A DNA stretch of 64,000 nucleotides from Bacteroidales bacterium (GTDB lineage Bacteria > Bacteroidota > Bacteroidia > Bacteroidales > UBA932): NCBI GenBank assembly GCA_017558775.1, contig JAFYTP010000002.1, forward strand, positions 1 to 64,000, written 5' to 3'. Shown here in pieces: positions 52,911 to 61,389 of this stretch (its first letter is position 1; each line of letters begins with the position of its first letter). The position numbers and the translations under genes are program-made. A model generated the notes under the pieces. That model made no database searches. It had not been told where the DNA came from and worked only from the letters and a program-made list of their open reading frames with translations.

Positions 52911-53771
52911 CTATTTACCTCTACCGATTCGACATACATGATTCTCGCGGGCCTCGTTCTCTTCCGAGCGATACTGGCCCTGCCGGCGCATAGCCTCGTC
53001 GAAATCAACGTCATAGCCGTTGAATTCGGGACCTTCCACGCAGGCGAAGCGGGTTTTTCCGGCCACGGTGACGCGGCAGGCGCCGCACATGCCGGTTCCG
53101 TCCACCATCAGGGTATTGAGGCTGACAACGATGGGGAGACCAAGTTTCTTGGCGGTCAACGTGGTGAACTTCATCATGATCATGGGGCCGATGGCGACGG
53201 CCTGGGTATAGTTGTTCCCTTCGTTCACAAGTTTCTCCAGAAGGGCGGTGACCATGCCGTGGAAACCTTCGGATCCGTCATCGGTGCAGATGTGGAGATG
53301 GTCGCAGACGGCAGCCATTTCCTCCTTGTAGATGAGGAGGCTGGCGGTCTTCGCGCCGATGATCACATCGACCTTGGCTCCGTGCTCATGCAGCCATTTG
53401 GCCTGAGGATAGACGGGTGCGGTTCCGACACCGCCAGCGATGAAAATGAAGTGGCTGGCCTCGAGTTCCTCGGCGCTCATCGCGATGAAATCGGACGGAT
53501 TCCCGAGAGGGCCGACCACGTCGGCGAAGGACTCTCCGGCCTCGAAGGCCACGATGTCTTGGGTGGAGGCGCCAATCGGTTGCGTAACAATGGTAACGGT
53601 GCCTTTCTTGACATCGAAATCACTGATGGTCAACGGGATACGCTCTCCTTTTTCATCAGCCCTGACGATCAGGAACTGACCGGGCTTGGCGGCGGCCGCC
53701 AGCCTCGGCGCCTCCACGACCATCCGACAGATGGTCGGTGTCAGCATTTCCTTCTGGGTAATTTTGAACAT
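52911..53771 (-). CDS. nfnA: NfnA/SudB-like FAD/[2Fe-2S] subunit
   Basis: A 286-residue dihydroorotate dehydrogenase electron-transfer-like protein. The FAD domain (about 1-95) has RIPLTISDFD; the NAD domain (about 100-215) has FIFIAGGVGTAPVYPQAKWL and VIIGAKTASLLIY. The C-terminal [2Fe-2S] site is GTGMCGACRV and RFACVEGPEFNG. With NfnB it couples reduced ferredoxin and NADH to NADP+ reduction, or the reverse. The C-terminus ends in a basic tail overlapping nothing. Confidence 0.87.
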   Translation of the reverse strand: MFKITQKEMLTPTICRMVVEAPRLAAAAKPGQFLIVRADEKGERIPLTISDFDVKKGTVTIVTQPIGASTQDIVAFEAGESFADVVGPLGNPSDFIAMSAEELEASHFIFIAGGVGTAPVYPQAKWLHEHGAKVDVIIGAKTASLLIYKEEMAAVCDHLHICTDDGSEGFHGMVTALLEKLVNEGNNYTQAVAIGPMIMMKFTTLTAKKLGLPIVVSLNTLMVDGTGMCGACRVTVAGKTRFACVEGPEFNGYDVDFDEAMRRQGQYRSEENEARENHVCRIGRGK

Positions 53772-53802
53772 AATGATACTAACCGGTTCGTTTTAATTTC
53801 GC

Positions 53803-53810
53803 CAAAGTTA
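53803..53810 (-). promoter_or_regulatory. -7 promoter element for nfnAB
   Basis: TAACTTTG on the minus strand, 31 bases before the nfnA ATG. Confidence 0.45.
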
Positions 53811-53823
53811 TCAAAAAAAAACT

Positions 53824-53831
53824 TATATTTG
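53824..53831 (+). promoter_or_regulatory. -7 promoter element for queCDE-glpABC
   Basis: TATATTTG, 18 bases before the queC ATG at 53850. The short leader leaves no room for a preQ1 riboswitch. Confidence 0.5.
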
Positions 53832-53849
53832 AAAATTATTTTGGAAACT

Positions 53850-54491
53850 ATGAAAGCCGTACTTATTTACTCCGGCGGGCTGGACAGCACGACACTCCTG
53901 TACGAGTACAAGGAGAGCATCGCTTTGGCCGTCACCTTCGACTACGGTTCCAAGCACAACGCCCGTGAAATCTCCTATGCGAAGGAGAATTGCCGCCGCC
54001 TCGGCATCCCCCACCTGATCATACCCCTCGACTTCATCGGCAAGTACTTCCGCAGCGACCTCCTCCTGTCCGGAGGCGAAATCCCCGAAGGTTCCTATGC
54101 CGATGAGAATATGAAATCCACCGTCGTCCCCTTCCGCAACGGCATCATGCTCGCCATCGCCGCCGGCCTCGCCGAAAGCCGCGACCTTGACGCCATCATG
54201 ATTGCAAACCACGCCGGCGACCACGCCATCTATCCCGACTGCCGCCCCGAGTTCGTGGAGGCCTTCGACCGCGCCGCCCAGGCCGGCACCTACAACGGCG
54301 TCCGCGTCGTCTCCCCCTACTGCGACATCACCAAGCGCGACATCGCCCTCCGCGGCAAGGACCTCGGCATCGACTATTCCCTCACCTACTCCTGCTACAA
54401 AGGCGGCGAAAAGCACTGCGGCCGCTGCGGGACCTGCACCGAACGCAAAGAGGCCCTCGAGGGCTTCGACCCCACTGAATACGAAGATTAA
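53850..54491 (+). CDS. queC: 7-cyano-7-deazaguanine synthase
   Basis: A 213-residue ATP-dependent enzyme that turns 7-carboxy-7-deazaguanine into preQ0 for queuosine. The start at 53850 gives MKAVLIYSGGLDSTTLLYEY with the PP-loop SGGLDS. FDYGSKHNAREI, PFRNGIMLAIAAGLAE and the zinc cysteines in CYKGGEKHCGRCGTCTERKEAL are all present. It leads a queC-queD-queE cluster. Confidence 0.96.
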   Translation: MKAVLIYSGGLDSTTLLYEYKESIALAVTFDYGSKHNAREISYAKENCRRLGIPHLIIPLDFIGKYFRSDLLLSGGEIPEGSYADENMKSTVVPFRNGIMLAIAAGLAESRDLDAIMIANHAGDHAIYPDCRPEFVEAFDRAAQAGTYNGVRVVSPYCDITKRDIALRGKDLGIDYSLTYSCYKGGEKHCGRCGTCTERKEALEGFDPTEYED

Positions 54492-54500
54492 AAGCGCAAT

Positions 54501-54833
54501 ATGTACTACGTTTGCAAAAGACTCGAAATATCGGCCGCCCACAGCCTGATGCTCTCCTACCAGAGCAAATGTGAGGACCTCCACGGCCACAACTGGATCG
54601 TCAAGATCTACTGCAAATCCGAAACCCTGAACGAGGACGGCATGGTCACCGACTTCACCCTCATCAAGAAAAAGATCGAGGGCGCCCTGGACCACAAATT
54701 CCTCAACGACGTCCTCCCGATGAACCCCACCGCCGAGAACATCGCCCGCTGGATCTGCGACAACACACCCAACGCCTACAAAGTCGAAGTCTGGGAGTCC
54801 GAGATGAACATGGCCGCCTACGAGCGGGACTAA
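54501..54833 (+). CDS. queD: 6-carboxy-5,6,7,8-tetrahydropterin synthase
   Basis: A 110-residue PTPS-family enzyme that converts dihydroneopterin triphosphate to 6-carboxytetrahydropterin. The zinc His residues are in SAAHSL and DLHGHNW, the catalytic Cys in KCEDLHGH, and MVTDFTLIKKKI and LDHKFLND are typical. Length fits the short QueD form. TAATG links it to queE. Confidence 0.95.
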   Translation: MYYVCKRLEISAAHSLMLSYQSKCEDLHGHNWIVKIYCKSETLNEDGMVTDFTLIKKKIEGALDHKFLNDVLPMNPTAENIARWICDNTPNAYKVEVWESEMNMAAYERD

Positions 54834-55405
54834 TGTACAAAATCAACGAAATATTCTATTCCCTTCAGGGAGAAGGTTTCTGGACCGGGACACCGATGGT
54901 GTTCCTCCGGTTCAGCGGCTGCAACCTGAAGTGCCCTTTCTGCGATACCGACCATAGCGGATACAAGGAAATGACTGCCGATGAGATCGTGGCGGAAGTA
55001 TCCAAGGTTGGTGGAGAATGCGGAAGGGTGTGCGTCACGGGCGGAGAGCCCTCGTTGCAGCTGGATAAGGGCCTTGTCGATGCCCTGAATGGGGCCGGGT
55101 TCAAGGTCCATATCGAGACCAACGGAACCCGTGTTCTGCCGGAGGGAATAGATTGGGTGACCGTGAGCCCCAAGGTCGATGTGGAAGGACTGAAGGGAGA
55201 CGGAACCGTCGTGCTGGAGAAGGCCGATGAGGTCAAAGTCGTGTACCTCGGAGCCGATGTGGAGAAGTGGGCGGGATTCCCCGCCAAGTGGCATTTCCTG
55301 CAACCGTGTTCCTGCCGGAATACGGCCGAGACTGTGAATTACATCCAGGCGCATCCGCTTTGGCGGCTGTCGCTGCAGACACATAAGTATTTAGACATCA
55401 GATGA
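54833..55405 (+). CDS. queE: 7-carboxy-7-deazaguanine synthase
   Basis: A 190-residue radical SAM enzyme that contracts the pterin ring to 7-carboxy-7-deazaguanine. FYSLQGEGFWTGTPMVFLRF precedes the cluster motif CNLKCPFCDT (CX3CX2C). VCVTGGEPSLQ and HIETNGTR follow. There is no insertion in the cluster loop. Its stop overlaps the glpA start by four bases, joining the queuosine and glycerol-3-phosphate genes. Confidence 0.95.
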   Translation: MYKINEIFYSLQGEGFWTGTPMVFLRFSGCNLKCPFCDTDHSGYKEMTADEIVAEVSKVGGECGRVCVTGGEPSLQLDKGLVDALNGAGFKVHIETNGTRVLPEGIDWVTVSPKVDVEGLKGDGTVVLEKADEVKVVYLGADVEKWAGFPAKWHFLQPCSCRNTAETVNYIQAHPLWRLSLQTHKYLDIR

Positions 55406-56994
55406 AAAATAACGAATACGACGTCATCATCGTAGGCGGCGGAATCACGGGCGCCGGAACGGCCCGGGACTGCGCGATGCGCGGACTCCGGGTGCTCCTG
55501 GTCGAACGGTACGACATCGCCACGGGCGCGACCGGCCGGAACCACGGCCTGCTGCACTCCGGAGCCCGATATGCCGTCACTGACCAGGAATCCGCGAACG
55601 AATGCATCCGCGAGAACATGATCCTCCGCCGGATCGCGTCCCACTGCGTGGACGAGACCGACGGATTCTTCATCACCCTCCCGGAGGATGACCTGAACTA
55701 CCAGACGAAATTCTTCGAATCCTGCCTGTCCGCCGGCATCCATGCAGAGATCATGGACCCGAAGGAAGCCCTCCGCATGGAACCGTCGATCAATCCCGAC
55801 ATCATCGGCGCCGTCAAGGTTCCCGACGGCAGCGTGGACCCGTTCCGCCTGTGCGCCGCCAATATGCTGGACGCCAAGCTCCATGGAGCCCAGGTCCTCC
55901 TTTATTCCGAAGTCACCGGCTTCATCAAGGACGGCGACCGCATCGTGGGCATCAAGACCTTCAACCACCAGACGCATAAGACTGGCGAGTATTACGCTAA
56001 CATCACTGTCAATGCCGCCGGCATCTGGGGGCATCACATCGCCGAACTCGCCGGTGTGAACATCGACATGGTCCCCGCCAAGGGCGCCCTCCTCATCTTC
56101 GCCCACCGCGTGAACGGCATCGTCATCAACCGCTGCCGCAAGCCCTCCAACGCCGATATCCTCGTCCCCGGCGATACCGTGTGCATCATCGGCACCACAT
56201 CGACCAAAATTCCTTTCGACAAGTGTGACACCGTCACCGTCACGCCGGACGAAGTTAACCTCCTCATCGAGGAAGGCGCCAAGCTCGCCCCCGCGCTCGC
56301 CAGCACCCGCATCCTGCGGGCATTTGCCGGCGTCCGCCCGCTGGTTGCCGCCGATAGCAACGACTCCCGCAACATCAGCCGCGGCATCGTCTGCCTGGAC
56401 CACGAGAAGCGTGAAGGATTGAAGGGATTCATCTCCATCACCGGCGGCAAACTGACGACCTACCGGCTCATGGCCGAGATGGCGACGGACCTCGTCTGCG
56501 AGAAACTGTCCGTCAACAAGCCCTGCGAAACGGCCAACGCTCCCCTTCCCGGCTCCGACGGCAAGAGTTTCCGCGAAGTGGCCCAGAAGATCTGGGATAA
56601 TCCCACCACGGGCCAGAAGGCCGCCGCGGGCCGCCTCGGCACCGGCGTCACCAACATCCCGGCCGCCAGCTCCCTGGACCAGTCCCTCATCTGCGAATGC
56701 GAGCAAGTGTCCGTGGGCGAAATCAATTCCGCCATCGAGCGATGGGATGTGAACGGCCTGCGGGATCTGCGGCGTCGTACGCGCGTGGGAATGGGCCCCT
56801 GCCAGGGCGAGCTCTGCAGCTGCCGGGCCGCCGGCCTGCTGGCCAAGGCCCATGGTTGCACCGACCGCGCCCGCGCTGACTTACAGAGATTTATGACCGA
56901 ACGCTGGAAAGGCATGTATCCCATCGGCTGGGGCGACGCGCTCCGCGAAGCGGAATACACCCAGTGGATCTATAAACACGTACTCGGCGTATGA
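55402..56994 (+). CDS. glpA: Anaerobic glycerol-3-phosphate dehydrogenase subunit A
   Basis: A 530-residue FAD enzyme that oxidises glycerol-3-phosphate to dihydroxyacetone phosphate. The dinucleotide site is VIIVGGGITGAGTARDCAMRG. ATGRNHGLLHSGARYA and FAGVRPLV belong to the FAD/substrate domain. A C-terminal BFD-like [2Fe-2S] domain has CECEQVSVGEI and GPCQGELCSCRAAGLL. Together with GlpB and GlpC it forms the membrane-bound complex that feeds menaquinone. ATGA overlaps connect it to both neighbours. Confidence 0.94.
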   Translation: MKNNEYDVIIVGGGITGAGTARDCAMRGLRVLLVERYDIATGATGRNHGLLHSGARYAVTDQESANECIRENMILRRIASHCVDETDGFFITLPEDDLNYQTKFFESCLSAGIHAEIMDPKEALRMEPSINPDIIGAVKVPDGSVDPFRLCAANMLDAKLHGAQVLLYSEVTGFIKDGDRIVGIKTFNHQTHKTGEYYANITVNAAGIWGHHIAELAGVNIDMVPAKGALLIFAHRVNGIVINRCRKPSNADILVPGDTVCIIGTTSTKIPFDKCDTVTVTPDEVNLLIEEGAKLAPALASTRILRAFAGVRPLVAADSNDSRNISRGIVCLDHEKREGLKGFISITGGKLTTYRLMAEMATDLVCEKLSVNKPCETANAPLPGSDGKSFREVAQKIWDNPTTGQKAAAGRLGTGVTNIPAASSLDQSLICECEQVSVGEINSAIERWDVNGLRDLRRRTRVGMGPCQGELCSCRAAGLLAKAHGCTDRARADLQRFMTERWKGMYPIGWGDALREAEYTQWIYKHVLGV

Positions 56995-58124
56995 GATTCG
57001 ATACCGTCATCATCGGTGGAGGCCTGGCGGGCCTCACCGCCGGCATCAGCCTCCAGGAGGCGGGTCGGAAAGTCGCGATCGTAAGCGCCGGGCAGAACGC
57101 GATGCATTTCTTCTCCGGCAATTTCGAGGACGCCGGTCCCGTCCGAGATCGCGTCGCCGCGCTCTTCGCGGCGGCCGGCGTGCGGACGAACGCCACCGAC
57201 GGCCTGCAGCTGATGGCCATGGGCAAGTTCAAGAACGTCTCCCTCACGCTGGAGGACGTGACCGTATTCCCGGACGAGCACATCGCAGAGAAAGTCCTCC
57301 TTGTCAATTTCGCCGGTTATCACGACTTCTTCGGCACCTTCATCGCCGAGACGCTGGAAAACCTGGGCATCTCCTGCCGCATCCGTTTCGTGCGGCTTGC
57401 GGAGATGGAATCCCTGCGGACAAGCCCCAGCGAGATGCGCTCCGTGAACATCGCCCGGATGATGGACGAATACTGGGAAAAGGTCGTCACCGATATCCGC
57501 GTGCTGCACAAGGACGAGGACCTCATCCTCCTCCCCCAGGTGTTCGGACTCAAGGACGCCGCGGTCCTGGACAAGATCCGCAAGGCCCTTCCCGCCCGCG
57601 TCGCCTTCGTCGGCACTATGCCCCCGTCCGTTCCGGGCATCCGTACTCAAATGCTGCTCAAACATCGTTTCGAGGTACTGGGAGGCACTTTCCTGATGGG
57701 AGACGAGGTCACTTCCGCCGCCTTGCACGAGGGCATCATCAGCAGTATCACCACCCGGAACCTGGACACCGTCCGGCTCTTCGCCGACCACTTCATCATC
57801 GCTACCGGCGGTTTCTTCTCGAAGGGGCTCGTGTCCACGCCCACGCAGGTGTATGAACCGCTGATCGGCCTGGACATGGACTATTCCGAGGACCGGAACG
57901 CCTGGTACAACGAAGAGTTCTTCGAATCACAGCCATATATGAACTTCGGCGTCAAGACCGACGCGGAGCTCCATCCCTTCAAGGACGGAGAACCGATTCG
58001 GAACATGTACGCCATCGGCTCCATCCTGGGGAACACCCGGAAGGAGGATTTCGGAACGGCGGCCGGACTCGCCATCCGGACGGCCTTCGCGGCCGCGGAC
58101 GCCATTAAAGGAGGGAACGTATGA
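56991..58124 (+). CDS. glpB: Anaerobic glycerol-3-phosphate dehydrogenase subunit B
   Basis: A 377-residue flavoprotein subunit. It starts FDTVIIGGGLAGLTAGISLQEAG and continues with HFFSGNFE, LPQVFGLKDAA, GTMPPSVPGIRTQ and FIIATGGFFSKGLVSTP. The C-terminal part ends in IGSILGNTRKEDFGTAAGLAIRTA split over two blocks. It binds FMN or FAD in the GlpABC complex. It is slightly shorter than the E. coli protein. Confidence 0.92.
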   Translation: MRFDTVIIGGGLAGLTAGISLQEAGRKVAIVSAGQNAMHFFSGNFEDAGPVRDRVAALFAAAGVRTNATDGLQLMAMGKFKNVSLTLEDVTVFPDEHIAEKVLLVNFAGYHDFFGTFIAETLENLGISCRIRFVRLAEMESLRTSPSEMRSVNIARMMDEYWEKVVTDIRVLHKDEDLILLPQVFGLKDAAVLDKIRKALPARVAFVGTMPPSVPGIRTQMLLKHRFEVLGGTFLMGDEVTSAALHEGIISSITTRNLDTVRLFADHFIIATGGFFSKGLVSTPTQVYEPLIGLDMDYSEDRNAWYNEEFFESQPYMNFGVKTDAELHPFKDGEPIRNMYAIGSILGNTRKEDFGTAAGLAIRTAFAAADAIKGGNV

Positions 58125-59338
58125 AACCGCAGGAACATACCGCAAGCGCGCATAACTTCGAAGAGTGCATGAAATGCACCATCTGCACGGCCTATTGCCC
58201 GGTCGTGCCGGTGAATCCGCGCTATCCCGGCCCTAAGCAGGCTGGTCCCGACGGCGAACGCCTCCGGCTCAAGGACCCGTACTTCTTCAACCAGGCCCTC
58301 AAGTACTGTCTGAACTGCAAGCGCTGCGAGGTCGTCTGCCCTTCCGGGGTCAATGTCGCCGACATCATCCAGTCCGCCCGCATCAAGTACGGCAAGGAGC
58401 AGCCCAAGCTCCGCGACTGGATGCTGGCCAATACCGATTTCATGGGCCATCTCGCCCGTCCTTTCGCTCCCATCGTGAATGGCGTGACCGGACTTGGTGT
58501 CACCAAGACCGTCCTCGACGCGACCCTTGCCATCGACAAGCACCGCACGTTCCCGAAATACAGCTACAAGAGTTTCGAAGGCTGGCTGAAGCGACGTTCC
58601 AAGGAACAGGCGAAATTCGAGAAGCAGGTCGCCTACTACCACGGCTGCTATGTGAACTACAACAACCCGCAGCTGGGCCGGGATTTCGTCAAGGTGATGA
58701 ACGCCCTGGGCTATGGCGTGCAGTTGCTTGACCATGAGAAATGCTGTGGCGTGGCCCTTATTGCCAACGGAATGTCGCAGAAGGCCACGAAGAACGCCGT
58801 ACATAACGTGAAAGCCTTACAGAAGGCGGTGGATGCTGGCCTGAAGGTCCTGACCACATCATCGACCTGTACGATGACGATCCGGGAGGAGTATCCCGGT
58901 CTCCTGCAGGTGGACAACAGCGGCGTGCGGGATTCCATCCTGCTCGCCACGCGGTTCATCTGGCAGCTCCTCGAATCTGGCCAGGCGCAGCTCAAGTTCA
59001 AGAAGGATTACCACGCCCGGATCGCCTACCACATCCCCTGCCACCTGGAGAAACTGGGCTGGGGCATCTTCTCCACGGAACTGCTGAAGATGATCCCGGG
59101 AGTGGAGTTCACCCTCCTAGATTCAAACTGCTGCGGCATCTCGGGAACCTACGGTTTCAAGAAGGAGAACTACGAGGCCTCCCAGGCCATCGGAAAGCCC
59201 CTCTTCGACCAGATCAAATCCGTGAACCCGGACTTCGTCGCCTGTGACTGCGAAACCTGCAAATGGCAGCTGGAGATGTCCACGGACTATGCCGTGAAAC
59301 ATCCCATCACCATTCTTGCCGAGGCGTTGGAATACTAA
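58121..59338 (+). CDS. glpC: Anaerobic glycerol-3-phosphate dehydrogenase subunit C
   Basis: A 405-residue iron-sulfur subunit anchoring GlpAB to the membrane. Two [4Fe-4S] motifs lie near the N-terminus: CMKCTICTAYCPVVP and CLNCKRCEVVCPSGVN. Two CCG domains follow, with KCCGVALIANGMSQ and NCCGISGTYGFKKE, the heterodisulfide-reductase-like cluster ligands. No glpK or glpF is in the window, so the source of glycerol-3-phosphate is not shown. Confidence 0.94.
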   Translation: MKPQEHTASAHNFEECMKCTICTAYCPVVPVNPRYPGPKQAGPDGERLRLKDPYFFNQALKYCLNCKRCEVVCPSGVNVADIIQSARIKYGKEQPKLRDWMLANTDFMGHLARPFAPIVNGVTGLGVTKTVLDATLAIDKHRTFPKYSYKSFEGWLKRRSKEQAKFEKQVAYYHGCYVNYNNPQLGRDFVKVMNALGYGVQLLDHEKCCGVALIANGMSQKATKNAVHNVKALQKAVDAGLKVLTTSSTCTMTIREEYPGLLQVDNSGVRDSILLATRFIWQLLESGQAQLKFKKDYHARIAYHIPCHLEKLGWGIFSTELLKMIPGVEFTLLDSNCCGISGTYGFKKENYEASQAIGKPLFDQIKSVNPDFVACDCETCKWQLEMSTDYAVKHPITILAEALEY

Positions 59339-59358
59339 TTCCGGGTCAAGCCCGGAAT
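59338..59358. repeat. Short palindrome at the end of glpC
   Basis: ATTCCGGG-TCAAG-CCCGGAAT, an 8-bp stem, followed by GACGGG. It lies between convergent glpC and the S9 peptidase gene and resembles a common short intergenic palindrome. It may act as a weak terminator. Confidence 0.5.
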
Positions 59359-59364
59359 GACGGG

Positions 59365-61389
59365 CTATTCGCCTTTCAAATACTTGAGCCAGAAGGCGTA
59401 GTTCTCCGCCTGGAAGTGCTCTCCCTGATAACCCCGATAGCCGTGCATGCCGTCGGGGTATACCATAAACTCGAAGGACGCACCCTTCTTCTGGAGGGCG
59501 TCGATGAGCTGCAAGGTGTTCTGGTAGTGCACGTTGTCATCGCCCGTGCCGTGGGTGATCTTGAGCATCACGGAACCGTCGTCGCCGGGACGGGCGGGGT
59601 ATTTGTCGATGCGGTCCATCACGCGGGTGCGGGCGTAACCGTCCGGATTGTCTTCCGGCGTGGACATGAACCTTTCCGTGTAGTGCGTGTCATACAGCTT
59701 CCAGTCATAGACACCGCCGCCGGCGATGCCGTAGTGGAAGGCTTCCGGAGCCGTCGCCACCAGGAGCGTCGTCATCGTGCCGCCGAAGGAGAAGCCCTCG
59801 ACGCCGATCTTATCTCCCTGCACATACGGGAGGGACTGGAGCCAATGCGCCCAGGCGACGAAATCGTCGATTTCCACCGTCGACAGCTGCTTGTAGATGC
59901 AGTCCAGGCCGGCGCGGCCGTTGTGGCCGGAGGCGCGGCAGTCAGCAATCAGTTCGATGATGCCGTTCTCCGCATACCAGGCGTACCGGGATGGTGCTAC
60001 CCAGCGGTCGGTGACCTGCGGCGAATCGGGTCCGCCGTAAATGTCCACGTGCACAGGATACTTCTTAGCCGGGTCGAAATCCTTCGGATAATAGATGACG
60101 CCGGGCAGTTCGAAGCCCTCGTTCGTAATGGTGACCATCTGGCCCAGGGAATACTTGGAAACGTCGTAATCCGGGCCCTTCTGGTCTTCTACCAGCCAGT
60201 TCTTGGAAGGCTTGGAGGTCTGATACACACGCAGTTGCGTGGGAGTATCCAGCGATGAAGTCTGCGCGACGAAGTACTTGCCGTCCGGAGAGAACTGGAC
60301 GCCGGAAACGTTCATCGACTCGTCCGTGAGCGGCGTGATGACACCCTTCGGGGACACCTTGTACAAAGCCTGGCGAACGTGGAGATCGTCCCGCTGGGCG
60401 GTGAAATACACCGTTCCGTTCTTTTCGGCCCGGACCAATTCCACGCGCCAGTTCGGGCCGTCCGTCAGGCGGCGGACCGTCCCGTCATAGCCCAGAAAAT
60501 AAATCTGCTGCCAACCGGTCTCGAAAGCCCGGACCATATACAGTCCATCTTCCGTGAAGAGCATGCCTTCAATCCAGTCCAGCCAGGTGGGATAGGTCTC
60601 GTGATAAAGCACCTGCTTGCCACCGTCCACGGGCGACACGGCATAGAGGTCCAGCGTATTCTGGATACGCGGCTCATGGGCCACATAGAAAGTCTTGGAA
60701 TCGTCCGACCAGAACGGGATACCGAAATACTGGTCCTCCTTCTCGTCGAAATCGGCCCAGACCACATCCACCTGACCGCCCAGGGCCGCGGGGATATCGA
60801 CAAAGCCCACTTTCACATCGGGGTTCTTCTCCCCCACCTTCGGGTAATGCGTCCGGCGGAGTTTTCCGTCCTGGCCGAAGGGCGAATAGATCGGGAACAT
60901 CGGCACTTCCGTGTCGTCGAAATGGTAAAACGCGAGCTTGCGGCTGTCCGGCGACCACCAGAAGGCGCGGTAGCGGGACGGGCGGCCCAGGATTTCCTCG
61001 TAGTACACCCACGAGGCGTAGCCGTTCATCACGGTCTCCGTCCCGTCGAAGGTCAGACGGCATTCCTTCTTGTCGGCAATCGTCACGACATACAGGTCGT
61101 TATCCCGTGTGAAGGCCAGCATCGTGGAATCCGGCGAGTAGGTCAGATTCACGGCTCCTTCCGGCTGCAACGGGAAATCGACATACTTCTCCGGCGCCTG
61201 GACGCCCTCCACCTTCTCTCCCTTGGGAAGGACGAGCTTGAAACATTTGTCGTCGGTGTACCTTCCGTTATAGGTGAAGGCTATTTCCTTGTCGCCGAGC
61301 CACTTGTAGGACGGCAGGCGGTTGAACTCCTGGGCGGAAGCCCCACTGGCAAGCGCCGCAAGGGCAAACAGCACGATCAGTCTTTTCAT
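59365..61389 (-). CDS. Secreted dipeptidyl-peptidase IV-like S9B peptidase
   Basis: A 674-residue exported peptidase. The signal peptide MKRLIVLFALAALASGASA is followed by Gln. A beta-propeller domain (about 60-420) carries YASWVYYEEILGR, with the Glu pair that in DPP-IV binds the substrate N-terminus, then YRAFWWSPDSRKLAF. The catalytic domain has GVEGFSFGGTMT (Ser534), KITHGTGDDNVHYQN (Asp) and YPDGMHGYRG (His). It should release X-Pro dipeptides in the periplasm. It overlaps the helicase gene by four bases. Confidence 0.92.
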   Translation of the reverse strand: MKRLIVLFALAALASGASAQEFNRLPSYKWLGDKEIAFTYNGRYTDDKCFKLVLPKGEKVEGVQAPEKYVDFPLQPEGAVNLTYSPDSTMLAFTRDNDLYVVTIADKKECRLTFDGTETVMNGYASWVYYEEILGRPSRYRAFWWSPDSRKLAFYHFDDTEVPMFPIYSPFGQDGKLRRTHYPKVGEKNPDVKVGFVDIPAALGGQVDVVWADFDEKEDQYFGIPFWSDDSKTFYVAHEPRIQNTLDLYAVSPVDGGKQVLYHETYPTWLDWIEGMLFTEDGLYMVRAFETGWQQIYFLGYDGTVRRLTDGPNWRVELVRAEKNGTVYFTAQRDDLHVRQALYKVSPKGVITPLTDESMNVSGVQFSPDGKYFVAQTSSLDTPTQLRVYQTSKPSKNWLVEDQKGPDYDVSKYSLGQMVTITNEGFELPGVIYYPKDFDPAKKYPVHVDIYGGPDSPQVTDRWVAPSRYAWYAENGIIELIADCRASGHNGRAGLDCIYKQLSTVEIDDFVAWAHWLQSLPYVQGDKIGVEGFSFGGTMTTLLVATAPEAFHYGIAGGGVYDWKLYDTHYTERFMSTPEDNPDGYARTRVMDRIDKYPARPGDDGSVMLKITHGTGDDNVHYQNTLQLIDALQKKGASFEFMVYPDGMHGYRGYQGEHFQAENYAFWLKYLKGE

